Assembly: GCF_037975245.1 (NCBI RefSeq)
Contig: NC_092569.1
Coordinates: 469,001 to 533,000, forward strand
DNA length: 64,000 nucleotides
Source of the DNA: Apostichopus japonicus
Lineage: Eukaryota; Echinodermata; Holothuroidea; Aspidochirotida; Stichopodidae
Reading direction: 5' to 3'
How positions within the stretch are numbered: position 1 is the first letter of the stretch; each line of letters starts with the position of its first letter. Positions 12,632-24,155 of this stretch are shown piece by piece. Both the position numbers and the translations under genes were made by a program. The notes under the pieces are model-generated. The model was not told the origin of the DNA, made no database searches, and was given only the letters and a program-made list of their open reading frames with translations.

Positions 12632-12839
12632 CCTTTGAAATCAGAGGTCATCGCCTACAAGCCTAAGGTCGGTGAAGTCAACAAGTTTGGCCACAGCTAC
12701 GACAAACTGCTGAAGGATGATGAGTACCCGATCAATGTTCGTCCACGTTATCGATCCCTCCAGATAGGATCATCTTCTCTCATGGACTCTTCCTCAAGCA
12801 GAGCCTTTGATTCCATCGATTCTGGCTCATTTACAGAAG
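12632..12839 (+). CDS. Spectrin-rod exon C, block 2 (repeat end plus Ser-rich linker)
   Basis: 208 nt, phase 0 to 1, acceptor TTTCTTTCAG, donor AGAAG|gtcagt. PLKSEVIAYKPKVGEVNKFG is the helical part; the linker is Ser-rich (RYRSLQIGSSS, DSSSSRAFDS) and lacks the RRxS motif found in blocks 1, 3 and 4. Confidence 0.85.
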
Positions 12840-13252
12840 GTCAGTCAAACTTATATTTCAAAGCATCTGCAATGTAACATCTCCTCGCAACACAAACATA
12901 ATAAACAATAAGTGTATTGTTAGCTTCTTCCGTGTATTTCATCTCAAGATACACGTTAATTACTTCAGCGCAAAACAATTGGAAAATTGAGAGAAGTGCA
13001 ATTAATTGTTTAATTTGATAATAATACAATAATTATAATAATGATAATAAAATAATAATTCTATAAGCTGAATAATTGGTTTTTAAACTTCTTAACCTCC
13101 TCAACTTCTTGATTTATCATGAAACACTTTTTGAGGTGACACGCATATTTGATTTTTGATTTTGTTGTGTAATCGTATGTGTTCAGTATTTATCATAATG
13201 AAGTATGTTAGTTTATCCAAATCATAATATATTTTTGTAATGTTTTTAACAG

Positions 13253-13485
13253 AGGAGAGTAAGATCCAGAAGGAACTGGGCAGCGTCAACAAGAGATACG
13301 AAGCCCTCAGGATAAAACTGACCGACCGTGACGAGGAATTAGAGCTGGCCAAGTTACTGCACGAGAGAACCAGCAATGTCAGTGGCTTGATGGAATGGGT
13401 GACTGTCACAGATGCTAAGGTCCTCAGATCAACACCAAAGAGCTCAGATGTGGGTGAACTCAACACAGAATTGGATACCTACAGG
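13253..13485 (+). CDS. Spectrin-rod exon D, block 2
   Basis: 233 nt, phase 1 to 0, acceptor TTTTTAACAG, donor ACAGG|gtaaga. Encodes EESKIQKELGSVNKRYEAL and helix-A signature LMEWVTVTD. Confidence 0.85.
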
Positions 13486-13904
13486 GTAAGATGTCCATGT
13501 ATTGTATTTATACAGTTGACAAGGAATGAAATTCATGCAGGCAAAGCAACATTGACTGGACGGTGATACTTGGCTGTCAATGTTTGGTAATTAATACACA
13601 GCTCACTACAACTGCAATCGTCCCTGAAGGCTGTATGGACAGCATAGATATATTTTAGTGACATTTGCAGTAGTTGGAGTGGGTAATTTTTTTATAAGTT
13701 TGTTGCAAACATGAGTTTACAGATTCATTTGCTTGTTGCCTGTTAACAGTGTAAAGAGCTGTATTCACTAGATCACTGCCTGTGCACATAGAAAGCATAT
13801 TACTCATATGAATGGAATAAACAGACAAACCAGAACATCAAGCTGTAGAAGACAGGAAAAGAAATCAGAAAGGTAAAGCCAGATTTGACTTTTCATCTCC
13901 ACAG

Positions 13905-14138
13905 ATCATTCACAGTGACATAGACAACAACAAGACAGCCATTTTGGATGCCATCCATGCAACAGAGCAGTTCCTGAGGGACAAACGGCAGAAATTGAGA
14001 CCAGAACAGGTCACTGAGCTCCAGAAGCATCTCTCCGATCTGAGGAACCAGTACGAGGAGCTGACTCGCAGGTCTGAAACAGTCTGCAAGGAGTCTGAAT
14101 CCAGACTGCATCAACTGAGACTGGATAATGAAGAGAAG
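13905..14138 (+). CDS. Spectrin-rod exon E, block 2
   Basis: 234 nt, phase 0 to 0, acceptor ATCTCCACAG, donor GAAG|gtataa. Encodes AEQFLRDKRQKLRPEQ, close to E of block 3 (AEQLIRERSKKLRPEQ). Part of its 3' half has a degraded second copy in the next intron. Confidence 0.9.
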
Positions 14139-14325
14139 GTATAAATGAGTGACTTCAATATCCTATACTCTACTTTCACGACTTGTCTTTATTATTATAA
14201 TTGTTGCTGTTTTTGTTGGTAGTAATAGTGTTATACAGTTTTTATAGTAACTCTTCAAATTATTAACATTTCTGAAATAAATCTAAACAAACATTGATGA
14301 AGAAAACCTTGACTTGGATCTGTGG

Positions 14326-14396
14326 GAACAGAACGCAAAAATTACTCTCAGGTCTGATATGGTCTGCAAGGAGTCTGAATCCAGACTACATCAGTT
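14326..14396 (+). pseudogene. Relic duplicate of exon E 3' part inside the following intron
   Basis: From about 14350 the intron matches exon E of block 2 (about 14070-14117) with few changes: both share gtctgcaaggagtctgaatc and then ccagact(g/a)catca. The bases just before (actctcaggtctga against actcgcaggtctga) also match. There is no helical open frame with a usable donor after it, so it reads as a dead partial exon copy. Confidence 0.75.
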
Positions 14397-14491
14397 ATTG
14401 TACAATTTAATTAAATAAATAGAGGTCATACTAGGTCATAGGTCATACTAGTCAGTTATTTCTAAGGCTGTTTCTTTTCTCTTTCTCTCAG

Positions 14492-14638
14492 ACGAGGTTG
14501 TTGTCTCAGTACAGGGACACCATGAACAGTCTAAGAGACCTGAAAGACTGGGTCAGCAGAGCTGAGCATGAACTAGGCTCAGAACAACCTTTCATTGAGC
14601 AGAGCAGGAATCTTGGTGAACAGAACAAGAAACATAAG
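14492..14638 (+). CDS. Spectrin-rod exon F, block 2
   Basis: 147 nt, phase 0 to 0, acceptor CTTTCTCTCAG, donor AAG|gtaata. Helix-A signature LKDWVSRAEHELG; EQPFIEQSRNL parallels GQPLKEQSQAL of block 1. Confidence 0.85.
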
Positions 14639-14993
14639 GTAATATATCCTGTAAATGCACCCTGTACCTGCTCGCTAGATTATGCCGGGATATCACTCTA
14701 GCTTCCAACAGATGCATAAAACTTTTGAAAATTCTGTAAATATTCAAACTAAATTATCCCAGGACTACAATACTGTCTTATCAGTTGTACCTCTTTCTGA
14801 TGGAATTGATATTTTTAAGTATCCTCTAGTTGCTTTATTTTTGGAATGAGAAGTACTTGATATTGTTGTATGGCACATTACACTAATAACTTGGGGGAAT
14901 CTGATGGAAAGTTAAACTGGCACATGTAGAAAATTCATGTTTTAATTGCAACAAGTTGATGATATAAGAAACCATTTCCTCATTGTCATCTAG

Positions 14994-15419
14994 TCTCTTC
15001 ACGAGGACATCTTGGCCCACCAAGGTCCAGTATTGGAGTCTGTTCAAGAAGCTAATCAACTCCTCAGACAGAAGGGAGACCAGTTAGCCACCGAAGACAA
15101 GAATGCGATGACCGATGCTTTGTCCAATCTCAAATCACGTTATGAGAACCTGAACGTCCAGTCAAGCGGAAGAGTTAGCAACCTGAGGTTTGCTCTGGAT
15201 GACTTGGAGAAGGTGGAACCAGAGGCGGAGACTCTCGAGAAATGGTTGAAGGATGCGGAACAAAAACTAGAGACTTCCATAAGGAGGATTGAACAAGAGC
15301 CATCGTCTCTGGCTAGACAGGTGGAAGAACAGAGGGCGCTCACCGAAGAGGTCCTCACACATGCCGCTGACTTGAAATTCATTAACATGACTGGCCAGAC
15401 ATTCCTCAACAATGCAAAG
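14994..15419 (+). CDS. Spectrin-rod exon G, block 2
   Basis: 426 nt, phase 0 to 0, acceptor GTCATCTAG, donor AAAG|gtatat. Starts SLHEDILAHQGPVLESV, holds LEKWLKDAEQKL and ends AADLKFINMTGQTFLNNAK. Confidence 0.9.
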
Positions 15420-15669
15420 GTATATTATTCACTCAGAAACATTCATTTTATTTATTTCCATAGTTTATAAAATACATTTATTCTCGTTGGTTGTCCATGG
15501 TATTATAAAACCTTCCTACATTTAACATCTCATTTCACGAGTGGTCTAAAACTGGTTGCTGAAGGTCATACCTATAGCTCAGGTCAAATCTATATGATTG
15601 TCTAATTGCGTTATAGCTCAGTTCAAACCTAAATGTTTGTCTAATTGCAAGTTTCATTTTTCTTGTCAG

Positions 15670-15990
15670 AACTACAAGGAAGAGTTGGCTGACTTCCGTA
15701 GCAGCACTCTGCCACGACAGTTTAGCCAAACTTTCAGCCAGGCACCTGAATCCAACATCATCAGAGAAAAACTGGCAAATCTCAACAACGGATACGAACG
15801 ACTCAAATCTCTGTGCTTGGATCACCGAGATCACTTGGCTGACATTCACGACAAACAACAGAAGTACCTTAGGAGTGTAGATCCCACTCTGCCATGGCTA
15901 GAACAGACTTATGCAACTCTCCGCAACCTTCTGCAAGAACCAATCGCAGCAGAGCCTAAAGAAGTACAAGAACAAATTGACCAATTAAAG
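15670..15990 (+). CDS. Spectrin-rod exon H, block 2
   Basis: 321 nt, phase 0 to 0, acceptor TTCTTGTCAG, donor AAAG|gtcagt. Contains STLPRQFSQTF and ESNIIREKL; helix-A signature TLPWLEQTY, with Pro before the Trp as in block 3. Confidence 0.9.
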
Positions 15991-16206
15991 GTCAGTATTT
16001 CAAGAGGAAATTTTATTTTGTTTATTCACAAATTGCTCAAACTGCATATTTTATGAAAATAATTTGGTTTGATCGCAATTTGCATTAAAGAATGAGTTGA
16101 TACATTTTTCAAGTATATGGGTGGAATTTGGTTAAAGAAAATGGGACAAGCTCACTGCCTTACTAGATTACTATATATATATTCCTTTGCTCTGTTGTTC
16201 TGACAG

Positions 16207-16321
16207 GTCATTGGTGATGAGTTGATGGTTCATGCCAAAGACATCGATCGCATCAGGGAATCTGGCAGAGACTTCTCTGAAGCTCACGACGACATCAAGA
16301 AAGATGTCCAGAACGACATCC
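16207..16321 (+). CDS. Spectrin-rod exon I, block 2
   Basis: 115 nt, phase 0 to 1, acceptor TTCTGACAG, donor ACATCC|gtgagt. Encodes VIGDELMVHAKDIDRIRESG. Confidence 0.85.
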
Positions 16322-16624
16322 GTGAGTACATCCAAATTTAATGTTCAATTAGGTTTATCAAATGTGACTCATTACTTCAGGTATGTGGTGATGGCCGGCC
16401 TCAAGATTCTTTGTTAGTGTTGATCTTAGCCTACTTAAAGCTTATTTTTTATTTTACAAAAATAAAACAAAGCACATCATTTTAAGTATTTTTACTTTTT
16501 ATTAATGAATAAAATTAATTTAAGTAGTATGTACAAAGTAAGAATACATCTTCATTTGAGCAAGTTATGGGAATTATTATTTTTGCATTAGTAACTTAGT
16601 TGTCTTACCTTATATTCTTTAAAG

Positions 16625-16842
16625 GTGACATGGCTGAGAAGTTCAGTGACATCGAAAGCATGTTTGCGGATCGCAGCAATCTCTTGCAGACTGCCCTCTC
16701 TGAGTCACATGACCTACAATCCAATCTAGAAGGCCTGCTCCAATGGCTGACTGAGGCAGAGGTCACTCTGGACAGACTGCAAAACAAGACCACGATCTCG
16801 ATGAGACGTGACTTCCTCAATGACCATTACCAACAGTACAAG
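16625..16842 (+). CDS. Spectrin-rod exon J, block 2
   Basis: 218 nt, phase 1 to 0, acceptor ATTCTTTAAAG, donor AAG|gtatgg. LQTALSESHDLQSNLEGL and helix-A signature LLQWLTEAE. Confidence 0.9.
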
Positions 16843-17268
16843 GTATGGCTTCTACTTTAGCTTGAAGAAAGTCTCATAGCAACCAAGGTTAAAATTGAAA
16901 TATTTGAATACTGTTATGGTAAAGCCTGTCTCTACATATCACAAAGATCATAGCAATGATGGTAGTTATGCATTGAAATCAACCATTTGGCATCCCATAG
17001 TTGTTATGTCAAGGGATATAGACTACAAGTAAATGTCTAAAAAATCTGGATATACCTGAGACCACAATCATAATTTTCAATTCCTAGTCACAGACACTCT
17101 CCTTTACATTTAGGTTTGGTTTTAACAAGAAATGAACCATTTTTTGCATCAATACTGTGTGGTGAAGTATACTGATATATTTGTTACTCTGCAGTTTTTA
17201 TCTATTAATGCAATTGGAACTTGTTCATCATTTAATAAAATCATATTTATTTCTTTTCTTTCCCACAG

Positions 17269-17586
17269 AAACTCCAAGGTGACATTGACAGCCACAGAAG
17301 CAGCATTGACGCAGTGACCAAAGCAGCGGCCAAACTCTTACACTCAAGTGAGCCCTCTGTTGCCCGGGCCATCCAAAACAAACTGGACTCCTTGAACAGT
17401 CGCTATGAGCACCTGATAGGACCGGTTCAAGATGGCTGCCGCTTCACTCAGAGTCTCAACGACCAGCTTCGTCGTCTTGAGGAGGAGATTGACAATCTGG
17501 AAGATTGGCTGTTACCATCTCTGGTCTCACTCCAGGCTCCAGACTTCCAAAGAATGGACCTTGCTGATCAGACAATGGAACTTCAG
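17269..17586 (+). CDS. Spectrin-rod exon K, block 2
   Basis: 318 nt, phase 0 to 0, acceptor TTTCCCACAG, donor TTCAG|gtaata. KLQGDIDSHRSSIDAV and LEDWLLPSL match the K exons of blocks 1 and 3. Confidence 0.9.
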
Positions 17587-18042
17587 GTAATACCTAAATG
17601 AAGGTTTAGTCCAGAGCAATATCTATCCATCACAAAGTAATGAGATTGTGTTAAAAAGATCAAAAAAAAAAAAAAAAAAAAAAAATGCCATTAAACAAGG
17701 GAGCAGGTTTTTCATTTAAAACCTTTTCTTAAACTTTTCTTAGTAAAATTGTTATGTGTTTTTCCGTCTCACAGTATTTATTATTCAAAGAAAATGAAGA
17801 TAGTGGTCAGATATCACTGCCCACCCCCTTTTTCACCTTTGGCAACATGTTGGTAGTTCCTATAGCTTTACATATCATTTAATATTTTATGGTTCATAGT
17901 GAACACATCAACGCCCACAAATTATATTTAATGCTGTAATCTGCAGGATAGGAAATCATTTTGCAAACATTCTAATTTGAGTAAACTAAAGTTTACAGAT
18001 GGTAAAAATGACCTATTATTATATTTTTTCTTGACACAACAG

Positions 18043-18209
18043 AACATTGGCTCACAAGAGTCAAGCCACCGTTCGCAGTACAACAACATCCACCAGATCG
18101 GAGAGGACTTACTGAAGGAGAGGAATGTTAATGATCTCTCTCCCATCCAGCATATGTTACAGAATGTGGATGAGAACTGGCAAACATTGCAACACTTCCT
18201 AGAGTACAG
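18043..18209 (+). CDS. Spectrin-rod exon A, block 3
   Basis: 167 nt, phase 0 to 2, acceptor GACACAACAG, donor TACAG|gtatga. NIGSQESSHRSQYNNIHQIG, ending NWQTLQHFLEYR. Confidence 0.85.
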
Positions 18210-18693
18210 GTATGATTCGAGGACATCCACCTTCTGTAGCTTTATATTATTACAGGTCATTCTACAAGGACCGTTTAACATATTATGTATAACTTCTGGA
18301 CACAGATGAGGTTTAAATTTGTTCTTTGGTTGCATTACTCGAACTTCATATGTTATTACAGTCACTCAAGTTGATTCATGTATGTATTTGTAATCCTGAG
18401 ATTGTTGGCAATGATCATTTTACATCCAGTTATGTCAGGAAATGAAGAATGGACAATTGAATCAGGTAGCAAGAATGGGAATAGATATTTAAATACCTGT
18501 TGTGTATCTGGAGAAGACTTGTCAATAAATGAAAAACTTTTTCCCAATGGAAGGTTTGATGTAAGGACAAAGTTTATCTATCATCTTCTCCTACCCTGGT
18601 GATTTCACAAAATGAAAAATGGACGATAGGTTATTCTTTATTTCTGGTCATATTAATTACACGTTTTTGTTTTTATTGTTTTTGTTTTTAAAG

Positions 18694-18853
18694 GAAAAAA
18701 CAACTAGAAGACAGACGAGCAGCACAAGAACAGTACAATGGCCGTTTGAAAGAAGTCAGCTCATGGCTGGTTGCCACGGAGAAACAGTTTGCATCTCTTC
18801 AATCCGTTGCTAAAGACTTTGACACCATTAAGATACAGTATGACCACCTCAAG
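18694..18853 (+). CDS. Spectrin-rod exon B, block 3
   Basis: 160 nt, phase 2 to 0, acceptor TTTTTAAAG, donor AAG|gtagat. KKQLEDRRAAQEQYN and helix-A signature VSSWLVATEKQ. Confidence 0.85.
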
Positions 18854-19094
18854 GTAGATCTCCAATACAGTTTCCTAAAAATTTGTATTCCTTTAAAACA
18901 TCTGCCTATGATTGGAATGAGTAGTTCTACAGCGTCGCATTTGTGACTTTACAAGAATTTATCAGATTGTAATGTCTATATCTCAGCTTAAATATTTATT
19001 TCTGGAAACATTTGACATCAACAGATTAAACTGCTTTAGAAAAGAAGCAAAGTTGAAAAGTGTCCATTAATTGGATTGGTAATCTCATTCTTAC

Positions 19095-19465
19095 AGACCA
19101 ATATATGATCTTTAGTATAGGTCATGTATAGGCCCAGTCTAATTTGTAGACCAATATATTGTCTTTAGTATAGGTCATGTATAGGCCCAGTCTAATTTGT
19201 AGACCAATATATGATCTTTAGTATAGGTCATGTATAGGCCCAGTCTAATTTGTAGACCAATATATTGTCTTTAGTATAGGTCATGTATAGGCCCAGTCTA
19301 AATTGTAGACCAATATATGATCTTTAGTATAGGTCATGTATAGGCCCAGTCTAATTTGTAGACCAATATATGATCTTTAGTATAGGTCATGTATAGGCCC
19401 AGTCTAATTTGTAGACCAATATATGATCTTTAGTATAGGTCATGTATAGGCCCAGTCTAAATTGT
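19095..19465 (+). repeat. 53-bp minisatellite, 7 copies
   Basis: Units start agaccaatata at 19095, 19148, 19201, 19254, 19307, 19360 and 19413. Copies 2 and 4 read atattgtc where the others read atatgatc, so the early part repeats as a 106-bp dimer. It lies in the B-C intron of block 3. Confidence 0.97.
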
Positions 19466-19526
19466 CATACAGATTACTTATGTCAGCATCACCGGTAATC
19501 TATAACTATTATATTCGTTACTCCAG

Positions 19527-19746
19527 CCTCTTCGTAGGGAAGTGAATGAGTACAGACCGTCCATTGATGAACTGAATGAGTGTGGTACCAAGCTGGATGT
19601 GCTGCTGAGTACAGAACAAGTCGCCCCTGCCAGAACTAACAGGAGATCCACACAGATCAGCTCAACTCCAAAGAAGGAGCAAGATCCCACTCGTAAGAGG
19701 ATGAGGAGGCAGTTTGAGGATGCTGACATCAGTGGACTCATTGAAG
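19527..19746 (+). CDS. Spectrin-rod exon C, block 3 (repeat end plus basic linker)
   Basis: 220 nt, phase 0 to 1, acceptor GTTACTCCAG, donor TTGAAG|gtaaac. PLRREVNEYRPSIDELNECG, then a charged linker with TNRRSTQISSTPKKE and TRKRMRRQFED, which holds an RRST motif. Confidence 0.85.
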
Positions 19747-19779
19747 GTAAACTTTTATCCATCTGATTTGATCTGGAAA

Positions 19780-19940
19780 CAGTAACCTGTGTGTAACTCA
19801 GAATAACAGTAACCTGTGTGTAACTGAGAATAACAGTAGCTTATGTGTAACTCAGAATAACAGTAACCTGTGTGTAACTCAGAATAACAGTAACTTGTGT
19901 GTTAATCAGAATTACAGTAACCTGTGTGTAACTCAGAATA
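19780..19940 (+). repeat. 27-bp minisatellite, about 6 copies
   Basis: Units of the form cagtaacctgtgtgtaactc plus agaataa follow one another directly after exon C of block 3, starting 34 bp beyond its donor. Confidence 0.93.
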
Positions 19941-20336
19941 TTTAGAATGCTACCTCTTTTGTAAATATTACCATCAACTCAAAAAAGAAATTCTTTAGCT
20001 TTGATTAAATTTGATATTTAAATTTATTCATATAATTTTGAATAAATTATTATGCAGTCACTTAATTAAGATATCTGGATACTGACCTCATATAAACTCC
20101 TAAAGGCCTTAGGAACAGTTACAGATGCAGCAATGTGGCTGAAAATGAAATATGATTACAAATGTTCCTTCATACTGTCATATCCTAGGGATCTCATTGT
20201 TGGTGAATTGAGTACACATTCCTGCCTCATTGGGTATGTGCAGAAATTAGAAAAATAACTAGCAGAAATTTCGTTCTTGAGACTGTTCTTCACTAAGAGG
20301 ATTTGAGAGAATGTTTTACATCTTGTTCCTCAACAG

Positions 20337-20584
20337 AGGAGACAGACATCCACAGACAGCTCACCGAGGTCAACAGACGATACAACACCTTAGATGCGAA
20401 GATCGACGAACGAGATGATGAACTGGACACTGCAATGGCTCTAACAGAAAGGACCAAACCAGTAGAATCACTCCTGACCTGGGCACAGACCACTGAGGTC
20501 CATCTGGCACAAACGATGTCAGTGGTCACTCATGCTACCATCAATGATATCGAGACCCTTAGAGGTGACCTCGATAACATCAAG
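20337..20584 (+). CDS. Spectrin-rod exon D, block 3
   Basis: 248 nt, phase 1 to 0, acceptor CCTCAACAG, donor AAG|gtaagg. EETDIHRQLTEVNRRYNTL and helix-A signature LLTWAQTTE. It is 15 nt longer than D of blocks 1 and 2, an in-frame gain of five codons after the helix-A motif. Confidence 0.85.
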
Positions 20585-20848
20585 GTAAGGATCATGCCAT
20601 CAGTATTAAGGTAGTTAATGTGCCCTGCTTTATTAATAATAGTCTTGAGGAAGAAGCATGGTAATTTCAAATCAAAAATGAAGACTGCCCAACATTTAGG
20701 TCTACTTATTAAATCATCATTGCAGATGTGTCTAGGTCTAGGCCATCTATCTACACAATTTCTGCTCGATCTATTTCTCATCTCTTCTAATGCAAGAACC
20801 TTGAATGTTTCAAAGGTCTTTTATTGTCTTGCTATTCTGCTTTTACAG

Positions 20849-21082
20849 AGAGTTGAAGAGGAGATAGTGTCCAGCCACGCTCCTGTAGCTGAGAGCTGTA
20901 TGGGCGCAGAGCAGCTGATCCGTGAGAGGAGCAAGAAGCTGCGTCCAGAACAGCAAGAATCTCTCCAGTCTAAGAAGAGTGACCTCAGGACCAAATATGA
21001 CCGACTCTCGACAGAGGTCAGATCCAAGAAACAAGAACTAGAGTACACCATCAACCGACTTACCGAGGAGAGGGAACAACAG
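20849..21082 (+). CDS. Spectrin-rod exon E, block 3
   Basis: 234 nt, phase 0 to 0, acceptor CTTTTACAG, donor CAG|gtgggt. RVEEEIVSSHAPVAESC and AEQLIRERSKKLRPEQ. Confidence 0.9.
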
Positions 21083-21293
21083 GTGGGTAGAGTGGATCCC
21101 AGTGGAACCATCAGAGGAATAAACAGAGCAAATTTCATGTCAGCTAATCAGAGGATACTAGTGTGTTAGGGTCAAGTTATAAGCCTTTATTTCATGATGT
21201 AGTGGGTGTATTTGTAACACAAGTTGACGAAGATGATATATATATATATATGCCTATAAGTATTGTAACTTTCTCATTGGTTCTCTCTCATAG

Positions 21294-21440
21294 ACAACTC
21301 TGGGCCACAGGTTGAATGATGCAAGGAGGAACCTTAGAGAGCTCCTTGATTGGATGAGTCAAACAGAGCAGAAGTTGGGAGTCCAACAGCCAATCAGTGA
21401 ACAGATCAAACCACTCAACACTCAAGTGGAGAGACACATA
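21294..21440 (+). CDS. Spectrin-rod exon F, block 3
   Basis: 147 nt, phase 0 to 0, acceptor CTCTCATAG, donor ACATA|gtaaga. Helix-A signature LLDWMSQTEQKLG. Confidence 0.85.
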
Positions 21441-21575
21441 GTAAGAGATGCTACGTTGTTTTTTTGGGGGGGTGGGGGTACAAAAACAATTCTACACTGT
21501 GTTCTAGATTGCTGTCAAAAATATAATAGAATTATGCATCTGCTTTTACTGTCCACTCTGTTTTGCTCTCTCTAG

Positions 21576-22001
21576 GATCTGCGTGACGACATTGTAGCCC
21601 ATGAACTACCCATCAGCCAGGTCCAGAATGACATCACCATGCTGGTACGAGAGTTTACCAACAGACTGGACCCATCGACTCTCAGGGAGTTAGAGGAAGG
21701 TCGTGACGGCCTAAAGAAACGCATGGATGTCATCAATCTTGTCTCGCTCACCCGTCTGAACAAACTGACCTCAGGTCAAGATGACCTGGAGAAATATCGT
21801 GAGGAGTTTGAAGAGTTTGAGACGTGGATGAAGGAGGCCGAGAGGAACCACGAGCAGTTGATGCGAGGGACTGCACGAGACTACCACAGCATCAAAGAAC
21901 AAATTGAGGAAGAAAAGGAGCTCATTGAGGATGTGAATGACCACAAGGGTGACCTGAAGTTTATCAACCGTGCTGGTCAGAAGCTCATTGATAGCTCAAG
22001 G
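21576..22001 (+). CDS. Spectrin-rod exon G, block 3
   Basis: 426 nt, phase 0 to 0, acceptor TCTCTCTAG, donor CAAGG|gtaggc. DLRDDIVAHELPISQV, FETWMKEAERNHEQL, ends KGDLKFINRAGQKLIDSSR. The intron before it is only 135 bp, the shortest among the complete blocks. Confidence 0.9.
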
Positions 22002-22574
22002 GTAGGCTCTTCATGTTCTTTGCCTCTGATTGTAGGATTTGTATTGAAAACAACTAATTCCAAGTTAGTATCTTTTATTATCCTGTAAATACACTTAAAT
22101 ACAGGAATAGATCATTGGTGTGTTGCATTAGTTTGTAAGTTAGTTACCTCAAACCTCAAGAAAGTGTGTTGCTTTCTAAGACACATTTGTAAAGAGCAGA
22201 GAAATGTCTGACTAGAACAGTTTGATTTGAGCCAGTGACATCACGATTACAATGACAGTTTTCCATGGTTTAATTTCATTGTCAAAATGCACACGATATT
22301 GAATTATCTTCCTGCAAAACATTCATAACATGTGAAAGTAAGACCTATAGTTAGCCTTATTTACATGTAAAGAATTGGAATGGAGGCCGTTTTGGTCATT
22401 ACTTGTTAAAGTTGTATTTGCTGCAAGAATAATTAATGTTCAAGATTGATTTGACCTTTGGTACATTTGTCATTGAGATATTTCTGCACAACTACTATAT
22501 AAATCATCTTCCTTTATAATGGTTTTTATTAACTGGAATACAATTCCCCTGATCATCTAATCCCCTCTCATTAG

Positions 22575-22895
22575 GAGTACAAACAGTCTCTGATAGACTT
22601 CCGCACCAAGAACTTGCCATCTCAGATGAACCGCACCTTCGCAGAGACACCAGACTCTAACATCATCAAAGACGAGCTCGCCGACGTCTACGAGCGCTAC
22701 ACCAGACTAAAGGCCCAAAGCAGAGACCATTACAAGAAGATGAAAGATCTAGCCGACAAGCACCAGAAGTACGATGGGGTGGCCCGCACTGTGTTACCCT
22801 GGATCACAGAGGCCTACCAAAAACTGGTGTCGGAGGTACAGGAACCAGTAGCTGCAGAACCGGATATCATTCAATCGCAGATGGAAACTGTCAAG
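22575..22895 (+). CDS. Spectrin-rod exon H, block 3
   Basis: 321 nt, phase 0 to 0, acceptor CTCTCATTAG, donor CAAG|gtattg. KNLPSQMNRTF parallels ALPRQFARSF; DSNIIKDEL; helix-A signature VLPWITEAY. Confidence 0.9.
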
Positions 22896-23140
22896 GTATT
22901 GATTATTTGATGTAGTTTTCTTGTTGCTTTTTATTCCAGCAAAGGATCAAGAAACAAATTAATATGAGGATTAAGTGAATCAGGTGAAAAGTTGTCATTC
23001 TGTGTATAGTGCAGATAATTATTGAACATGTGATCAACTGAAGTATAAGAATTATCCTTTACTTTTTTCATTTTCATTGTTTTACATTATTTCAATCGAA
23101 CACTTACACATTTTTTCCCCCTCCTTTTTTGTGTTAACAG

Positions 23141-23255
23141 GCTCTGCATGATGACATAGTACTCCACAGCAAAGACGTTACCAAGATGAAAGACTTTGGA
23201 AAGGAATTGGCACAAACACAAGACTCTGTCAAGGACAGTGTTCTAAATGATGTCC
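23141..23255 (+). CDS. Spectrin-rod exon I, block 3
   Basis: 115 nt, phase 0 to 1, acceptor GTGTTAACAG, donor TGTCC|gtaagt. ALHDDIVLHSKDVTKMKDFG. Confidence 0.85.
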
Positions 23256-23517
23256 GTAAGTACATTACTCTCGTATCAGAGTGGTTATTAGTTTGAAGCC
23301 ATCATAATGAAGTTGGTTGCTAGTAGAGTATAGGCTGAAGTTAGTCAGAAAACAAAAAACATCAGCTTTTGAACTTTATATTAAGAGTACCGTGTCTTAA
23401 ATTTACAAAATAGACAATCTCTGAAAAGAATAATCAAATTCTGAAACAGCAAATGCAGAGAAGAATCCAAATGACTGTTCTTTCCTCAGTTATTTTCATT
23501 GTTTTGTTTTATTCCAG

Positions 23518-23732
23518 GCGACGTTTCTGAAAAGTACAGCACAATGGAGGCTGAACTTGCAGAGCGTAGCAACCAGTTACAGAGTGCTCTGGCTCAGTCT
23601 CACAGCGTCCAGGAGTCTTTGGACAGCCTGATACGTTGGTTGGATCAAGCTGAGAAGGCCACAAACCGTGTCCTGAATGCATCCATCATTGTCAGGAAAG
23701 AAACACTGCTAGAACTAGTACAGGAACAGAAG
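23518..23732 (+). CDS. Spectrin-rod exon J, block 3
   Basis: 215 nt, phase 1 to 0, acceptor TTATTCCAG, donor AAG|gttagt. LQSALAQSHSVQESLDSL and helix-A signature LIRWLDQAE. One codon shorter than J of blocks 1 and 2. Confidence 0.9.
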
Positions 23733-24155
23733 GTTAGTGAGTAGGCCAGAAAAGGGTTATCAGTATTATTAACCCAAAATAGGCTAGAAAGGAAACGAAA
23801 ATGGGAAAAGCAACTAAGGGGAGGGGGGGGAGTGTTGTTTGTGTTCAAACTTGATTGAGTTATATCAATGTTTTATTTATCATTCCTCATTGTTGGAGGA
23901 AAAAAAATTGGACGGTAAGAGCGTCTTGATGAAGTCAAAAGATTATTAACATGCTACTGTTTGGGATCGTTCACATGACTTTTGGGAGCGCCGCATCCAT
24001 ATGAAATTGGTAGTCACCAGTTTGAAAAGACTTCTCATGAAGAGCTGTGTACGGAAATATTCAAAATCTTAAAAGAAAAGTCATTGGTCATTTAGAGTCA
24101 CTTTTATTTACTTAGAATTAAATAACTTTATTAAACAAGGTTCATCCAATTTAAA

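Noticed and set aside
13101-13466. Minus-strand open frames lying over the spectrin exons (also 15140-15412, 20821-21138, 56059-56367, 63149-63496)
   Set aside because: They mirror real + strand exons; Ser/Leu-rich translations are the expected antisense of Glu/Lys/Gln-rich helices.
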